A stretch of 64,000 nt of DNA from Moringa oleifera (GCA_021397835.1 JAJFZO010000120.1:363501-427500), one strand, 5' to 3'. Counted from the first letter of the stretch, positions 1-12,715 are shown. Notes: generated from the sequence alone by a model not told the origin. A program made the numbers and translations.

Positions 1-2532
1 GCCAACTGGCCAAAAGAGAAAGGGATTATGAACCCCACACTTGTGCAATACAAAAGAAATAAATACATAATGCAAAGGTGATAGCACCTAGAGGATACCT
101 GTTGTTCAATAACATGTATATGCTCAAGAAATTAAGAAAATATTATCACTTTCTCTGAAATACTTTTGTAAGACTCTACATCAAGCCTTCAAAAGTCCAG
201 CTGGACAAATACACATAAATTCCTCATTGTGGAGGGACTTAGTTGCATTTCTGAGAGCTGGCCATCATTGTTCTCGTGCAAAGAATAACTAATCTCTGCA
301 TTACTCTCCTACGACACTTTTAACTGCTTTATAAGGTAACTCACTTTACTCTTGGATGTTGCTTACTAATCAAGGTCCTAAAATAAAGATATATGCCTAC
401 GAAGGAGTTGATCTAGACCATCACTTAATTGGACAACTAAGGATGAAAACATATCTCAAAATCATATCATGTGAGACAATTATTTGATTGAACAACAATT
501 ATTTATAAGATGATGACCATAATATCTCTTCTTACCTTCGATAGCTAGCTTGGCATTAACGAAAAACAATGAGTATGCATCTTTTAATCCAGCATTAGCA
601 AAGATAAAAAGGATCCAACTATTTCAAAAATCACTATATACTTTAAGATGCAATGGTGGAGGTGGAGCATAACCATTAACTCCAGTAGAAAACAAGTTAG
701 AGATAACACTCGACTTAAAATCTTATGGTAGTAGTACCATGATGATAGCACGTAACTCTAAAATTACAGGTGGATAGAGTGAAGTAGTAGGGCGACAATA
801 ACCTGTATGCATAAGAATTGGAGGACTGTTTTAACATGAATGCTTGAGTACGTGTACCACCAAATTCTGTGATCCAAAGGCCTAAGCTATATTAATTGCA
901 AACTTTTCTTCATAACAGCGTATGCCAACAATAAAATCTAAGTCATTTGTATATATATATATCTATCCCCTATAGCTAGCCACATTTGATTTGCATACAA
1001 TGCACTTAAGTATCTAAGAAGATGAGAAGCAAAGCTCTAAAATACAAATCAAAATAGCTTGGGAGTTAAGTTTCAGAAAACGAAAAAAGTGGGGCAAAGT
1101 TAAAGAGGGAAGGCACTAACTAAAGGAAAACAATATTAAACTGCAATCACAAACAAATTGAAGTAAAAGAAGTGCAACACATACCTTATTTCTAGCAGTG
1201 GTATGCTGCTCAATAAGAACTTAAAATGAAATGTTTCACAAAATGAAGTTAAATTAAAACACCTTCTTTAATGTCTTAATGTATAATTTCTTTTCCTTAT
1301 TTAATTCTCTTTTCGTGACCATCCCTTGTACACTGCTACATAGCAGGATGTCCCCACTCCTCTTGTTTTTCAATGAACTTCTTACCTATACCAAGGAAAG
1401 ACTAGCAAAAAAAAAAAAAAATGAATAACACCAAATAAACAGTCATTGAATCATAAAAATCCAGTAAACAAGTATCCATAGCATAATCAGGACTGATCAT
1501 TTGCTTACCAATATAAGATAGCTATGACAAACTCAATGCACTGATTTTTTTCCTTTTAATTTTTCTCAAGTAAACTTGATTGAATCCATCTTTTGTAAAT
1601 TCTAGCATATAAATGAAATAAAGATTAATGCAAGATAAAGGCTGGGAAACCCCTTATGTCTGCCGCTTTCCTAGACATGGCCACCAATCAATGTAATTTC
1701 ATACATAAAATGCACTCAAGAAGGAAAATTCACATACAAAAACAATATTTGGCTTTTCTTCTACAGAATGACCACTACACAGCATCAAAACTTTGTACTT
1801 GCAAGTGAAGTCCTTTAGGTTCCTAATCCTCCATTGCATCAAAGCATCACATCTCACCTTAATATTTAAATGTGTAAATATATTCAACCAAGCTCTATAT
1901 ACATGGGGTCTAAGATACTGAGTTAAAAAAAAAGATAGTTTCAATTTTATTAGAAAAGGACTTAATGAAGGTTTTGATTAAATATTTACAGAAGTATCCA
2001 AAGAAGAACATTTGTTTACCCCAATGTGTGTCAAGACATGCATGAGAAAAAAGGAGAGGGAAATGAGTGTGGTAAAATTCTGCAGAGTCTTAAATATGTA
2101 TGAGAAAGGTAGTCACGATGTAAGCAGGAAATCACACATCCAGTAAAAGTTACACAATCAAGCAAAAAAGACCAAGCAAAAGAGTGTCTAGTTAGGATAT
2201 ATTTTGTGCAACTCAAATTTGATAGTTAATAGCAACATTAAGTTCAAGAGCCTTTCTTAGTTTGCTAACATATGAAAATTAAGATGTCCACATAATTAAT
2301 AAAAAGGATTCAACAAATAAATAAGTAGAAATGATAAACCAAAGATTAAGAGGAAGAAAATCAAAGGTAACCAAAGAAGGAACTCGTAAAAGTAAAAGTT
2401 ACAAACATCATCAACTTCAGATAAACATGAAGCAGTTCAATCTTACTTGACGATTGGTAGCAGTAACATGTTTAGCAGGTAAATTTCAATAGTTAGACTA
2501 TTATTTGCAAAATAACCATTTTTATCAACTTA

Positions 2533-2627
2533 GGAGGCTTCATACTCTTTCCATAACTTAATCAACTCTTGCATACATTCACCAACTTTGTAAACAACAA
2601 AGGACATTTCATATTTGTTTGAATCAC
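2533..2627 (-). pseudogene. Candidate exon of an unidentified gene (KYEMSF...LIKLWKEYEAS)
   Basis: On the minus strand an AG acceptor (complement of 2,628-2,629) opens 31 codons of ordinary composition, starting D-S-N-K-Y-E-M-S-F and ending L-W-K-E-Y-E-A-S, then a TAA. The frame continues beyond the stop as V-D-K-N, so the TAA may have arisen from a CAA. Composition (charged and aromatic, no homopolymers) differs sharply from the surrounding A/T-rich noise. I do not recognise the family. It may belong to the same gene as the candidate exon at 6,002-6,150, which lies upstream of it on the minus strand, but this is only inference from strand and proximity. Confidence 0.35.
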
Positions 2628-5600
2628 CTACAACATTAAGATTTAACAGCCATGCGAAAGGAAACTAAACTGCACATATGTCTAAGTTCTGCTATTAAGC
2701 ACCATTGACATAATTTTACCATAGTAACAACAGTTGACAATTGGAATGAAAATGAAGTAAGAAAAGAAGCCAACAACACCTTAACCAAACTCTGACACAT
2801 AAAATAGTAAATATGCAACTAGTGCAGTAGATGTTAATATAAGTATGTACATCTTAAGTGATAGTAACACAAGCCTAGCATGAGGTATACTACCAAAAGT
2901 TCTCCCAAGATAAAAAGAATTTTGATTTTGAAGCAAATTCACTTGATAACACCCATTTTCCTAAAGACATGCATCCGTATTCATAAATGACAAGAAGTTT
3001 CTTTATAAGACCCAACCATAGAGAGCATTCCCTCCCTAGGCTTTTTCCTAAAATAAATTAATCAATCCAAAATGTAGGATAGAGAGATTTGCAAACTAAA
3101 GTAGTTTCTCATTTAGTCAGTATCCTTCAATAAGTCAAAAATTGCTAATCATCACGACATTCAAGTAAAGTTCCTTTCCAATTCTCTCCCTACAATAAAG
3201 TTAACTTTTGTCATCCAATCCCCCTGTTACTCGGACCATATTCCTAGCACTATTAGGTAATTCTGCTAATCAAAGGGCCACCATTGGTTCTAAACCAACA
3301 GAAAAATACTTGAAACATGAGAATAAGCATTGATCGAGAAAAAGGAACAAATGATTAATTATAACGAAGCATTACAAGATGAGATCAGCTTACTATATTT
3401 TGCACAAATCACAATGGTAGACACAAATATATGTAGATTAATATTAAGCAACAAGACTTGCTAATGTGATAATTAGTCATTAAGCATGAGCCCACAGCTT
3501 CTGCATGACTTGGTTGCCTTCTACATGCAAACCATGATATTTGGTTCAAAAAAGATCATGATATGAATAATTCTACATGTCAATTTTTATCCTAAGATGT
3601 TATAATGGATGCAAAACAACATCTATATCTATAAAGTAATTGAAATTAGGGAAGTCGTTAAGCCTTTCCTCAAACATTTCCAATATAAAAGAAATTTGCT
3701 AAATTTCCAATTCTAACAATAAAAGAATTAAAAAAATATATATATCAAAAGAATCAAGAAATACCCTTACAAGAAAAAAATTTATCATTAATTTTAGTTT
3801 CACTTGGCTTACCTCCATAGGAAGATGAGAAAACAATATTCAAAATTTTGACAATGCCATAAAAGGAAGTACATACAACTATTGCATCTCTTTTAGAAAC
3901 CAAAAAGTGATGCAAATAACACCTTTCTTATGTGATTGTGGTAATTGAAAGACATGCCAACAATATTCAAAATAAAAAATATGAAAAAAAAATGCCAAAC
4001 TCTTCCCTTTGTGAACCTTTTTTTTCTTTTGTCAAAAACAAAGTAAAACATTAAATTAGCTATGAGGCATAAGGAAATGCCACCCATGTACATAGAATGG
4101 AAAGATTTCATTAAAAGAAAACAAAACCAAGATAGTATAGTAAGTGAAATTTTCAAATGTCTATCCATCCCTCTCGAGCCAAGATCATTTAATGCCAAAA
4201 TACTACTAGCCTTTCCTTATTACATCTCTAACTTATTGGTTCTAAATAACAACTCTAACAGGATGAATACTCAATAACTTTGTACCCAATAATCTCATTG
4301 TAGCTTTAATGTCCTATTCTTTCTGGACTCATACCCAGTTCCCACATAAGAGGAGCCCCAGTAATTAGACCCTCCTCAATCATCTATACCATTCACATTA
4401 AAAAGTAAGGATCTCATAATAAGATACTTCTTACAAGATAAAATGCTATTGTTTTCCTTTTATGGTTAGGAAGGTAAGATGTAACTTGAATTCCATAGAA
4501 ATGAATATTAAAATAAGAAAAACATTATACAGAATTACCAAATCTAAATTTAGTATCAAGGAAAAGAATTAACCTTCGGGTGCTTTCTCTGGATACTCCA
4601 ATGACAGTTATGTAAAGTTGCAATATTTTCATTCTGATCATAGAGTAGATAAACCTCTAGATGTTGATTCTAATTAGAAAATATGATGCATATCTAAAAT
4701 GCTACTTCATCTAAACAATTATTACGATGGCTATTGCTGGTCCATCTAAACTGCTACTGCTACTGTTTTGCCTACTGCATTTAAACTACTACTATTATAC
4801 TACTATTTATATATAAAATGTAGCTAAAACACTTACTGAAGGTCATATTTTCATAGGAGTGACTCAGCTCATCAACAAATATAATGACAAACTAGCTTGC
4901 TAGCAAAGGAGAAAACAGTCTTTGTAAGCTTTTTAGCATTTTCAAACCACTATAACATATGAAAAAAGGGGAAAAAAGTAATAAGGAACAAAATTAACCA
5001 CATATTTTCTCAAAATACAGTGTCAATGCCAATAAGATTATGCACATAAGCAGAACAAATACCTAATGAAATCTTTCAACTTTTAATTTAAGATGCAAGA
5101 AAATGCTCAAACAAACCATGAAAATGTTATAAGTGCTAGGGGCCAACTCTTTTTTATCTAACATCATAAATCACATTCAATACTAATCTAAAGACGAGTT
5201 ATTAGTCTAGACATCAATGCCAGTGAAAGTATCTAAAGTTCATAAACAAGTTCATTTTAGTCTCATATAGTAGGTGAAGGGTAATTAAACTTATGCATAA
5301 CTATATTGAGTCTTATGAATTGGAAGTTATGTACTTCATAATTAAACCATCTTAAAGATCTTAAGCTTTTCTTCTGTTGCATAGCATGTGGAGAACTGAT
5401 GGCCTTTAGTTCCAAAAGTTATTATTTATCAGAGGAAAAAGAATTGATGATATGATCATCCCATATGAACATAGCCATAACTATACTAAAAAAAGAAATG
5501 CAAGAGCCAAAGAGAATAATACAGAGAATCTAGAAGCAGAAATGGTAAAAATGGAACCAAACTACATCAAAGAATACCATTAATGTAGGAAACATAAGTT

Positions 5601-6001
5601 CAGTGATCCAGCAATTTCAAACTTATTTAACTAAATTATGCATTCATATATCGGCACACCTTTGATGTGAGAATAGGACCAATTATACTAATAAAGTTTG
5701 CCCTAACTTCTATTCAAGTGCCTTTGGACATTTACCAGTACTAGGAGGATCAAACAGTAATATTCTTTTGCAAAGGCTGATTGAATCATTACATAACTAA
5801 AGAATGCAAAGAATAAAAAGAAGAAGGAGAAAACAGAGAATCAAAGCAAAGTAGAGCAGCTTAAATTTTTCTAAAAAGATTTAGTAGATAAGGGGAAGAG
5901 AAAAAGAAATAAATAGAGATGTAGTAAATCAAACCTAATGGCTATATTCAAGGAGAGAAAGAGATATATATGAAATGAAATTTTCACTGTTAATGGCTTA
6001 C

Positions 6002-6150
6002 CTATTTAGCCAACTTATATCATCGCCCTTCAGATGTTTGCCAACCTTATTCCACTCTTGCTTAGTCATATGCCATGTGTTACTCGTAGAACTGCAAATT
6101 TGGTCAAAGCTTTCTCCAATGTTTGACAGGTGGCATGAATAAAGGTACAT
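6002..6150 (-). pseudogene. Candidate exon of an unidentified gene (SFDQICSSTSNTWHMTKQEW)
   Basis: A 49-codon open frame on the minus strand ends exactly at a good splice donor (exon G then GTAAGCC, complement of 5,996-6,002). It contains S-F-D-Q-I-C, N-T-W-H-M-T-K-Q-E-W-N-K-V-G and ends D-D-I-S-W-L-N. The mixed polar/aromatic composition and the well-formed donor make it much more gene-like than anything else in the first 7 kb. The upstream limit is uncertain: a possible ATG lies at the complement of 6,150, but the frame stays open beyond it and no clear acceptor was found. Function unknown. Confidence 0.4.
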
Positions 6151-7028
6151 GTGTTCATTAATTCTTAAATGCACTTACTTGGGTTATAATACAACAACCA
6201 AAGAGATCAACATCATGTAAAGAACAAAACACTACCACTTTAAGGAACAGCTCCAAAAGGAAGAGGAAGGGAGGAAAAGGAATTATTACCTACCTCTTGT
6301 TGCCACTTTGAGGATACTCTAAAAAAAACTAATGATACCTACCTAGAAAACTACTTTTGTTCTGCTCTCTTGTACTAAATTCTGACAACATCAAGATGAA
6401 GTAATAAAAAATTAAATGATAAAAAGTTCAACAATAATCAAAATATTCATAAAATATTTACTCCCTCATATGTCAGTGTCTACTTCAATAGAAAGATAAA
6501 AACACCCTATAATTCTGGTTGAAAACAAGTGATGTGGAAGTCTGATAAACTTACCAATTTATTTAACATGAAATGAGAACGACAAATATGCTCTGTTTTC
6601 TTAGAAAAAAGTCAATGACAAAATAGATAAATAAGTCTAACACACAATAATAAATTACTTGTGCTAGAAATGGAGACACCTAAGGATTTGCAGCTTCTTC
6701 AATCAATATTTTGTCAAACAAAGAAAATGATAAGATGAGCTATGTTGCTTTATACAAAGAAAAAGGAAGAAAGGTTATAGCAGTAACTTTTGTTCAGCCA
6801 GTTAACTAAAGGAATACATTTTAACTTGACATGCAAGGAAAACCAAATGGCTACAGTAAAAAGAAAATTTTGAATAAAATGAGTTTTTATGCAACTATGA
6901 CATATTCATTCTTTTCTTGTCCATAAGAGAGAATTTCATTAAGTTTCAACTAACAACATTCATTCATCCTTATGTGAACACAGCTAATATTTATAAGTGA
7001 AATACTTATGGTAAGTGCAACAAAATCT

Positions 7029-7372
7029 AGTACAGCTACTGTTACTACAAGATTACGACTCCTACAACTGTCATTGCTACTACTACTACTAAATTATTGC
7101 TTCTACTACTGCAAAATTACTGCTACTACTACTGCTAATTTAGCACTTCTGCTACTGCTACTGTTAAATTATTAGTACTGCTACTGCAAAGTTGCTGCTA
7201 CTGCTACTTTTACTGCTAGATTGCTGCTACTACTACTATCACTACTACTGGAAGATTCTTGTTATAGCTACTGCTGCTACTGGAAGATTCCTGCTATAGC
7301 TACCGCTACTACTGCAAGATTCCTGTTATAGCTATTGCTACTGCTACTGTTAGATTAGCCCTACTGCTAAAC
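7029..7372. repeat. TACTGC/GATTA degenerate trinucleotide tract, unit 1 (first)
   Basis: About 340 bp made of TACTGC, TACTAC and CTGCTA trinucleotide runs punctuated by AGATTA or AAATTA spacers. The same kind of tract recurs at 9,970-10,262, 28,880-30,058 and 51,430-51,996. This copy is followed by the same sequence (starting near 7,445) that follows the tracts ending at 30,058 and 51,996, so it marks the left end of the first 22-kb tandem unit. Confidence 0.85.
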
Positions 7373-9155
7373 AACACAAGAACATATGACTATGTTGCAT
7401 AGAAATATTACTAATAAAGGTATTATGTTTCCATGATGTACATATGTACAAGAGATGGTAGAATCCTCCTTTATAATCTTCCAAGCTCTTAAATCTGCAG
7501 CAAAAAGGATATTAAGTGAAAAATCAATATAAAAAATAGGTCTGATTGTTTACACTTAACCATTCTGTATATCTTCATCTTTTAGCATAATACGATATAT
7601 AATCGGTATATGATTATTAGTACAATTGTGATAACTTCTAATTGTAGTATTTTATTGATTCTTATGTGTGAGTTTTCTTCTTCACACTTTGATGCATATC
7701 CTTCACTCTTTTCAAGGTTACTACAAAGTATTGGAGGTTGATTAGAATATAACTTAGGAGAAGATCATACTGAATTCTTTAAAACTTCAAGGTAAAGAGA
7801 GTTTTCAGATTTATTTAAGTACCAAAAACATGGCAAATTTCAAATTAGAGGTTGGTTCTAAGACCCAAATGACATCAAAATGGAAGACACAATAGTTAAG
7901 TGACACCAAAACTTGAAGAAAAATAAAACTTTCAAATTGAGTTTTGTACCAAAAACAACAAAATCGAGAATGCAATTGGTCAATGAGAAAGCAGAACCAT
8001 ATGCAAAGAAACTTAGACATGTTCCAAAGAAATGGTGAGTACATTTTCCTTCATTTGATGCAAATGAAACAAGCAGAAAAAGATGTTAAAAGGCACAACA
8101 ATACCTTGTCACAGATTCTGACCTGAATTGCACCATGGAAATGGTGGATATCAATATTACGTCCCTAGACCATGCAGAAAAATTACATTAGCAAAACTTG
8201 TAACTATGGAATATAAAAGGTTTGCAAACACAGTAAAGCTCACTAAGGACAAATACTAATTACAATGCAAAGAAATCTTCCCTGGAAGCATGATCTCCAT
8301 GCAGGCTGATGTAGTTAATGAATCAGCTTGTCTTCAACTGCTTGAGAGAATCAATCACAATTCGCATTTACTGGGATCCCTAGTTAACATTAGAAGCTTT
8401 GATACCATTCTTCTCTTAGCAATTTACCTACATATTATTAATTTTAGATTGGAAGTTGCTTTTAAGACACAAATGAAATCAAAATGGAAGACACAACAAT
8501 TATGTGACCAAAAAATTAAAGAAAAATAGAGTTTCCAGATTGAGTTTTGTACCAAAAACAACAAAATTGGGAAAGTAATTGATCAACAAGAAAGGAGAAC
8601 CATATGCAAACAAACATAAACTTTTTCTAAAGAAATGATGGGTACATTTTCCTTCATTTGATGCAAATGAAACAAGTAGAAAAAGATGCTAAAAGGAACA
8701 ACAATACCCTTTCACATTTTTTGACCTGAATTATATAATGGAGATGGAGAATATAAATATAATGTCCCTGGATTATGTAGAAAAATTATAGTAGCAAAAG
8801 TTGTAACAGTAGAATATAAAAGATTTACAAACATAGTAAAGCTCACAAAGGACAAATACTAGTTAAAATGCAAAAAAACCTTCCCTGTAAGCATGATCTT
8901 TCCACAGATTGATGTGATTAATTAATCAGCTTCTCTGCAACTGCTTGAGAGAAGCAATCATAATTTTTGTTTATAAGGATCTCTAGTTAACATTAGTAGC
9001 CTTGACACCATCCTTCTTTTAACAGTTTACCTACATATCATTGATTTCATTTTCAAGATGAGACAGTATACTATTAATTTTATCACCATCACTAAGATCA
9101 TGATTAAACATTGAAAAACCTATAATGAAAAAACTAACTTTCGAATCTTGGTAGA
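7373..9155. repeat. Segment P of tandem unit 1, with an internal 603-bp tandem duplication
   Basis: Matches 30,060-31,195 and 52,000-53,590. In this unit part of it is doubled: the landmark TTGAGTTTTGTACC occurs at 7,937 and 8,540 (period 603), and the GCAAAACTTGTAAC and GCATGATCT landmarks repeat with it. The two halves are clearly diverged, so this duplication is older than the 308-bp one in unit 3. Short open frames are present on both strands but each copy breaks them differently, and no protein family is recognisable. Confidence 0.7.
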
Positions 9156-9169
9156 AAATTTCTCAAAGA

Positions 9170-9608
9170 CAAACCATTCTAGACAGGCTTCTTAGTAAAG
9201 GGGCAGCAAGGCCTAGCCTCTTGGATCCATAATGATCTCTATCATCTTCTGCCCTTCAGCCAAGTGCATAAAGACGAAGCCAGTGAATGGTATATTTGAA
9301 AATAGCAGCAAAAGAGACCCATAAACCATTGGAATTCAACTCAACATTCAACAAAGACTCAATGTACCCAAAATAATAAGTTTTCTTTGTCTCACAAAAA
9401 TCTCTAGTACCAACATGAGGTAGCATTTACTTTAGAATTATCTCTTTGGCTTACATGGGATGAAGATGCGAAAAAGGCTCTACATTAGCACCTCAACATC
9501 CAAAATACCAAATCTTGTTATTCAAACAAATACCAAAATAAAGTGTACTTAATCTTATTATTTTAGAGTTGCTCCTCGCTTTCCAATATATTCAAGTGTA
9601 ACCTACAG
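9170..9608 (-). pseudogene. RNA polymerase II second-largest subunit (RPB2/NRPB2) fragment
   Basis: Read on the minus strand, three pieces match the central part of eukaryotic RPB2. First is Y-I-G-K-R-G-A-T (9,565-9,606), starting just after a CTGTAG acceptor. Then comes A-K-E-I-I-L-K, stop, M-L-P-H-V-G followed by F-C-E-T-K-K-T-Y-Y-F-G-Y. Last is A-E-D-D-R-D-H-Y-G-S-K-R-L-G-L-A-A-P-L-L near 9,190-9,250. Order and spacing follow the family. About 100 bp of unrelated sequence separates the first two pieces, and about 24 codons are inserted between the tyrosine-rich motif and the I-H-x-L-x-L-x-A-L-G stretch. At least three in-frame stops are present. RPB2 forms the catalytic core of Pol II with RPB1; this ~440-bp scrap cannot be functional. 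Found only in unit 1. Confidence 0.8.
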
Positions 9609-9879
9609 CAGATAACCGTGTCAACAAGGCTCCACGAATATCTCACTGAAAGAATGACTACTATAATTTTGGCAACAAAAAAAGAGGAGTAAAAACAAAG
9701 CAAGTAAAACTACCAACAGAAACAAACAATACAATAGATATAACAAAACTCATTAAGTAAATTAAATTAAACTCGTCTTTTCTGCAAAGCAACCCCATTT
9801 GACAGACGAGGCATCATATGAGTATGATGGAACAAATGAAAATTCAATGCAACATGAAAACACGAAATTATATATATGA

Positions 9880-10262
9880 ACAATAACACAAGAATAACAA
9901 GTATAATAATAACAATAATAAGTAGAATATTATTAATAATTGTAATATAATGAGAAGAATAGTAACATTAATAATTGAAACAGGTTATTGCTCTTGATGG
10001 ATTGCTGCTACTACTAGATTGCTGTAGCAGCTAGATTAATGCTACTACTATTGCAAAATTATTGCTACTGCCACTCTAAATTATTGCTACTGCTATTGCT
10101 ACTGCAAGATTAGTGCCACTGTTAGATCACTACTAGATTTGTGCTACTACTAAATTATTACTACAATAACTGCAAGATTAATGTTACTACTACTGCTAGA
10201 TTACTGCTACTACTAAATTACTACTACTATAACTGCTAGATTATTGCTATTGCTACTGTTAA
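9880..10262. repeat. Second TACTGC/GATTA tract of unit 1 with its A-rich leader
   Basis: A leader made of AATAACAAGTATAATAATAAC-like sequence (9,884-9,985) is followed by ~290 bp of TACTGC/TACTAC runs with GATTA spacers. The leader and tract match 28,785-28,890 and 51,335-51,440, the sequence that opens units 2 and 3. Having a unit-opening tract here, 2.9 kb inside unit 1, points to a rearrangement of unit 1. Confidence 0.8.
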
Positions 10263-11182
10263 TTTAAGATTACAAAAGAAGGAACACATTCACACCATCC
10301 TAAAGGAGGTAATAATCTAAAGGAAGTTACAAACACTAAAATGATCATTCTCACAACAGTCAGAAAAGCAGAAGAACTACTCACACTATCCAACCAACCA
10401 AAAGAGGTTCTTGTTTGGAGAAAAATAAATGCATGAGAGTAATACTTCATCATTATTTATTACCACAGTTTCTTGAGTAATCTATCTTAATACTGCTGCC
10501 TAAATTTTGAAGGGTGCCAATAAAGGTTTACCAAACAAGGTAAACAAGAGCAAATGCTGATGTCTTTATTTTATCTTTCAAATTCAAGTTCTATTCTTCT
10601 CCTTTATTCATTTAGGTTTTTCTTCTCTTTCTCTTATCTACTTTAGTATAAAGACTTCTCTTGGAAGAAATGCATTGGCACATGCCAATACATGAGGACA
10701 CATGGGTACAAAGATAGATAACATGTATAATTTCTCACATCCTTCCACACATGGGTACAAAGATAGATAACATGTATAATTTCTCACATCCTTCCACACA
10801 TGGTCTAGAGTTGTGATTTTTTTGAGTGTAGTGACCACAGAAAATCAAAACTAGCTCAAAGCTAACGGTCCTGATCACAAAACCATCCTAAGTTCCGGCA
10901 ACTCACATTTCATTTCATTGACAGTCTAGAGTAAAATCGCCTACATTTTCTTAGTTTCTCGATTCAACTCTCCATGCTCAATTAACAGTAAACAGTTCAA
11001 AGCCCATCTTCATTCCTAATTTCCTTTTCTAGCAATTTCACATTTAGACTCAGCAAGATTGACAGTAATACAGAATTTTATCTAGAGATAAACTCAAACG
11101 ACCTTATTTAGTCCTCCTCTGCTAGGGATAAGAAAGAAATGAAAGCCAAATTAATAGGTTCACTAAAAGTCAAACAGGGGTT
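10263..11182. repeat. Start of segment Q in unit 1, non-coding
   Basis: Matches 55,615-56,575 in unit 3 throughout. Only the first part (to about 10,440) is present in unit 2 (33,245-33,515). It contains a 49-bp direct duplication at 10,698-10,795 (ACACATGGGTACAAAG at 10,698 and 10,747), which is single in unit 3 near 56,140. No coding signal recognised. Confidence 0.6.
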
Positions 11183-11577
11183 ATGCTCTGCATTTTTTCT
11201 GAGAGAAGTTCACTAATCAAAGAAACCAAAAATGCTGCAACTGCTAACCCAACCTCTTGCTTTTCTAAACTTCAATTGGTGAAGAGCAAAACAAAGATTC
11301 ATCCTTTTAGCAACCAAACAAATAGCAAATCCATTCTTCAACAAAATTCCTACTACATATGCAGACATGTCTCTTCTGGCAATTGCACAAACAGAATAAA
11401 ACAAGAAGCTAATCAGCAAGAATTCAATAATCAAGCAGAAAGTGAAAATTCTAAACCAATGCACTTCTAGAAAGACAAAACAAAATCCAGTAACATGAAA
11501 CAAACAGGGTAGCATTTAAGGAAGAAAGAAGAAAAAGACTGCCATCAAGTACACTGTATATTTGAAGATGTAGATAC
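11183..11577. repeat. Single diverged 177-bp-type repeat, unit 1 (first locus)
   Basis: Carries one monomer of the repeat that is amplified at 36,202-37,798 (landmarks AATTCCTACTACATATGCAGACATG near 11,344 and CCAATGCACTTCTAGAAAGAC near 11,456). It lies directly next to the small minus-strand exon at 11,578-11,739, downstream of its donor, so on the minus strand it would sit in the first intron. Confidence 0.7.
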
Positions 11578-11739
11578 CTGCCGAGTGAGAGGCACAGCTT
11601 GAGGAAATCGGCTGTAGTGCTAGGGTATCCTGGTAGGAAATGAGTGGCCAACAACTTAGCCACAGTAGTCACCCATTGCACGTTGTCAAACAATGCTGCT
11701 AATTGCTGTTGCTTTGATGCATCTCAGTGGTCAGTCCTG
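11578..11739 (-). pseudogene. Unidentified exon, copy 1a (VTTVAKLLATHFLPGYPST)
   Basis: The minus-strand frame reads D-N-V-Q-W-V-T-T-V-A-K-L-L-A-T-H-F-L-P-G-Y-P-S-T-T... (in pieces) and ends L-C-L-S-L-G before a GTATCTACATC donor. The same exon occurs at 15,163-15,323, 37,860-38,020 and 56,956-57,112. It is relatively GC-rich compared with its surroundings, and all four copies end at the same donor. This copy lacks the ATG seen at the equivalent position in unit 2. A stop also interrupts the segment corresponding to D-H-G-D. I do not recognise the protein family. Confidence 0.55.
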
Positions 11740-11784
11740 CTGTCCGCATTTGTTTTTTGAAGAAAAAGGTGGATGATTTTATGA

Positions 11785-11900
11785 GTTTTAGAATGTTGTA
11801 GAAAAAGAGAGCAATGCAAACATTGCAAGCAATGCAGCAAATTAGAATGTTCTAAATAAACAGCAACGCAAACAATGCAATGCAATGGTCATATTTTGAG
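11785..11900. repeat. GCAATGCAA minisatellite, unit 1 (first locus)
   Basis: Degenerate repeats of GAATGTTGTAGAAAAA plus GCAAACAATGCAAGCAATGC next to the unidentified exon. The equivalent array in unit 2 (38,071-38,250) shows a clean 60-bp period. Confidence 0.6.
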
Positions 11901-12715
11901 TTGCAATCAGATGTTATGAGAGTAGTGCATCTTGATACATGTCTCACCATTTAATTGGTTCATGTTCCCTCCTATAATAAAAATCTACTCGCCATTTACA
12001 TGTGATCATTTTTAACAAAGAATTTAGTTTCATTTTTCAACAACATCCACATGTGATCATTAACTGCTTCTTATTCAACTTTACCATCTAGATCAAGTGA
12101 CTACGATTTATAATCCAAGAGACGGCATCGGATCCGAAAGGAGTGAGGTAGAAGTTATTAGTGTTAATTAAGTTGTTTTGAGTTCAAGAATGAAGTGCAC
12201 AGATCCGCAATGAATCAACAAATCTACAAACACGTCAAAGTAGCAAACCTAGATGATTCAACAAATTATAATCCTATATTTATTGTACTGCTATATTGTA
12301 CTGTTGTATTGCTACTGTTATTTTGTTATAATCCTATATTTCTGTTCAGTTATCTGTACAAAAATTTTATAAAACAAATATTTTTTTTATTATTTTATTA
12401 TTAATTTAAAACAATACATTTCTACTAATAAATAAAAAAGATGGTACCAATTTTCTAACTAATTATTTAAATGAACAGACTCAAATGAGATTAATAGCTT
12501 ATACTTACCAGACTTAGAATCTAAGATTTCATGAATGCCTCCTTCCAACAGCAAATAAGAAATTCAATCATTTAATAAAAATTGAAAGGTGCTATCAACA
12601 TTGTTTTTAAAAGAAAGACAACAAAATAAGTTACCTTTGCTAAGCCCACACATTAGGTTCGCTTTTAAAATTCAGCTCCTTTAAGAATTGAAACCAATAC
12701 CTATAACTATAAATA
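11901..12715. other. Non-coding part of segment Q, unit 1
   Basis: AT-rich sequence matching 33,530-34,205 and 57,400-58,110 (for example AAGAGACGGCATCGGATCCGAAAGG near 12,117). A short open frame around 12,195 (M-N-Q-Q-I-Y-K-H-V-K) is also open in unit 2 (33,675), but its downstream part is T-rich noise and I do not consider it a gene. Confidence 0.5.

Larger units (their letters stand above)
1..7028. other. Left flank, single-copy in this window, no intact gene
   Basis: About 7 kb of AT-rich intron-like or intergenic sequence with no similarity that I could see to the tandem units that follow. It holds microsatellite stretches (TA repeats near 950-962, an A run near 1,409-1,423) and a weak TACTGC-like patch near 4,740-4,800. 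Two short minus-strand stretches look like exons and are listed separately. The long minus-strand open frames here are rich in F, L, C and Y, lack recognisable domains, and are most simply explained by A-rich sequence read backwards. Confidence 0.6.
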
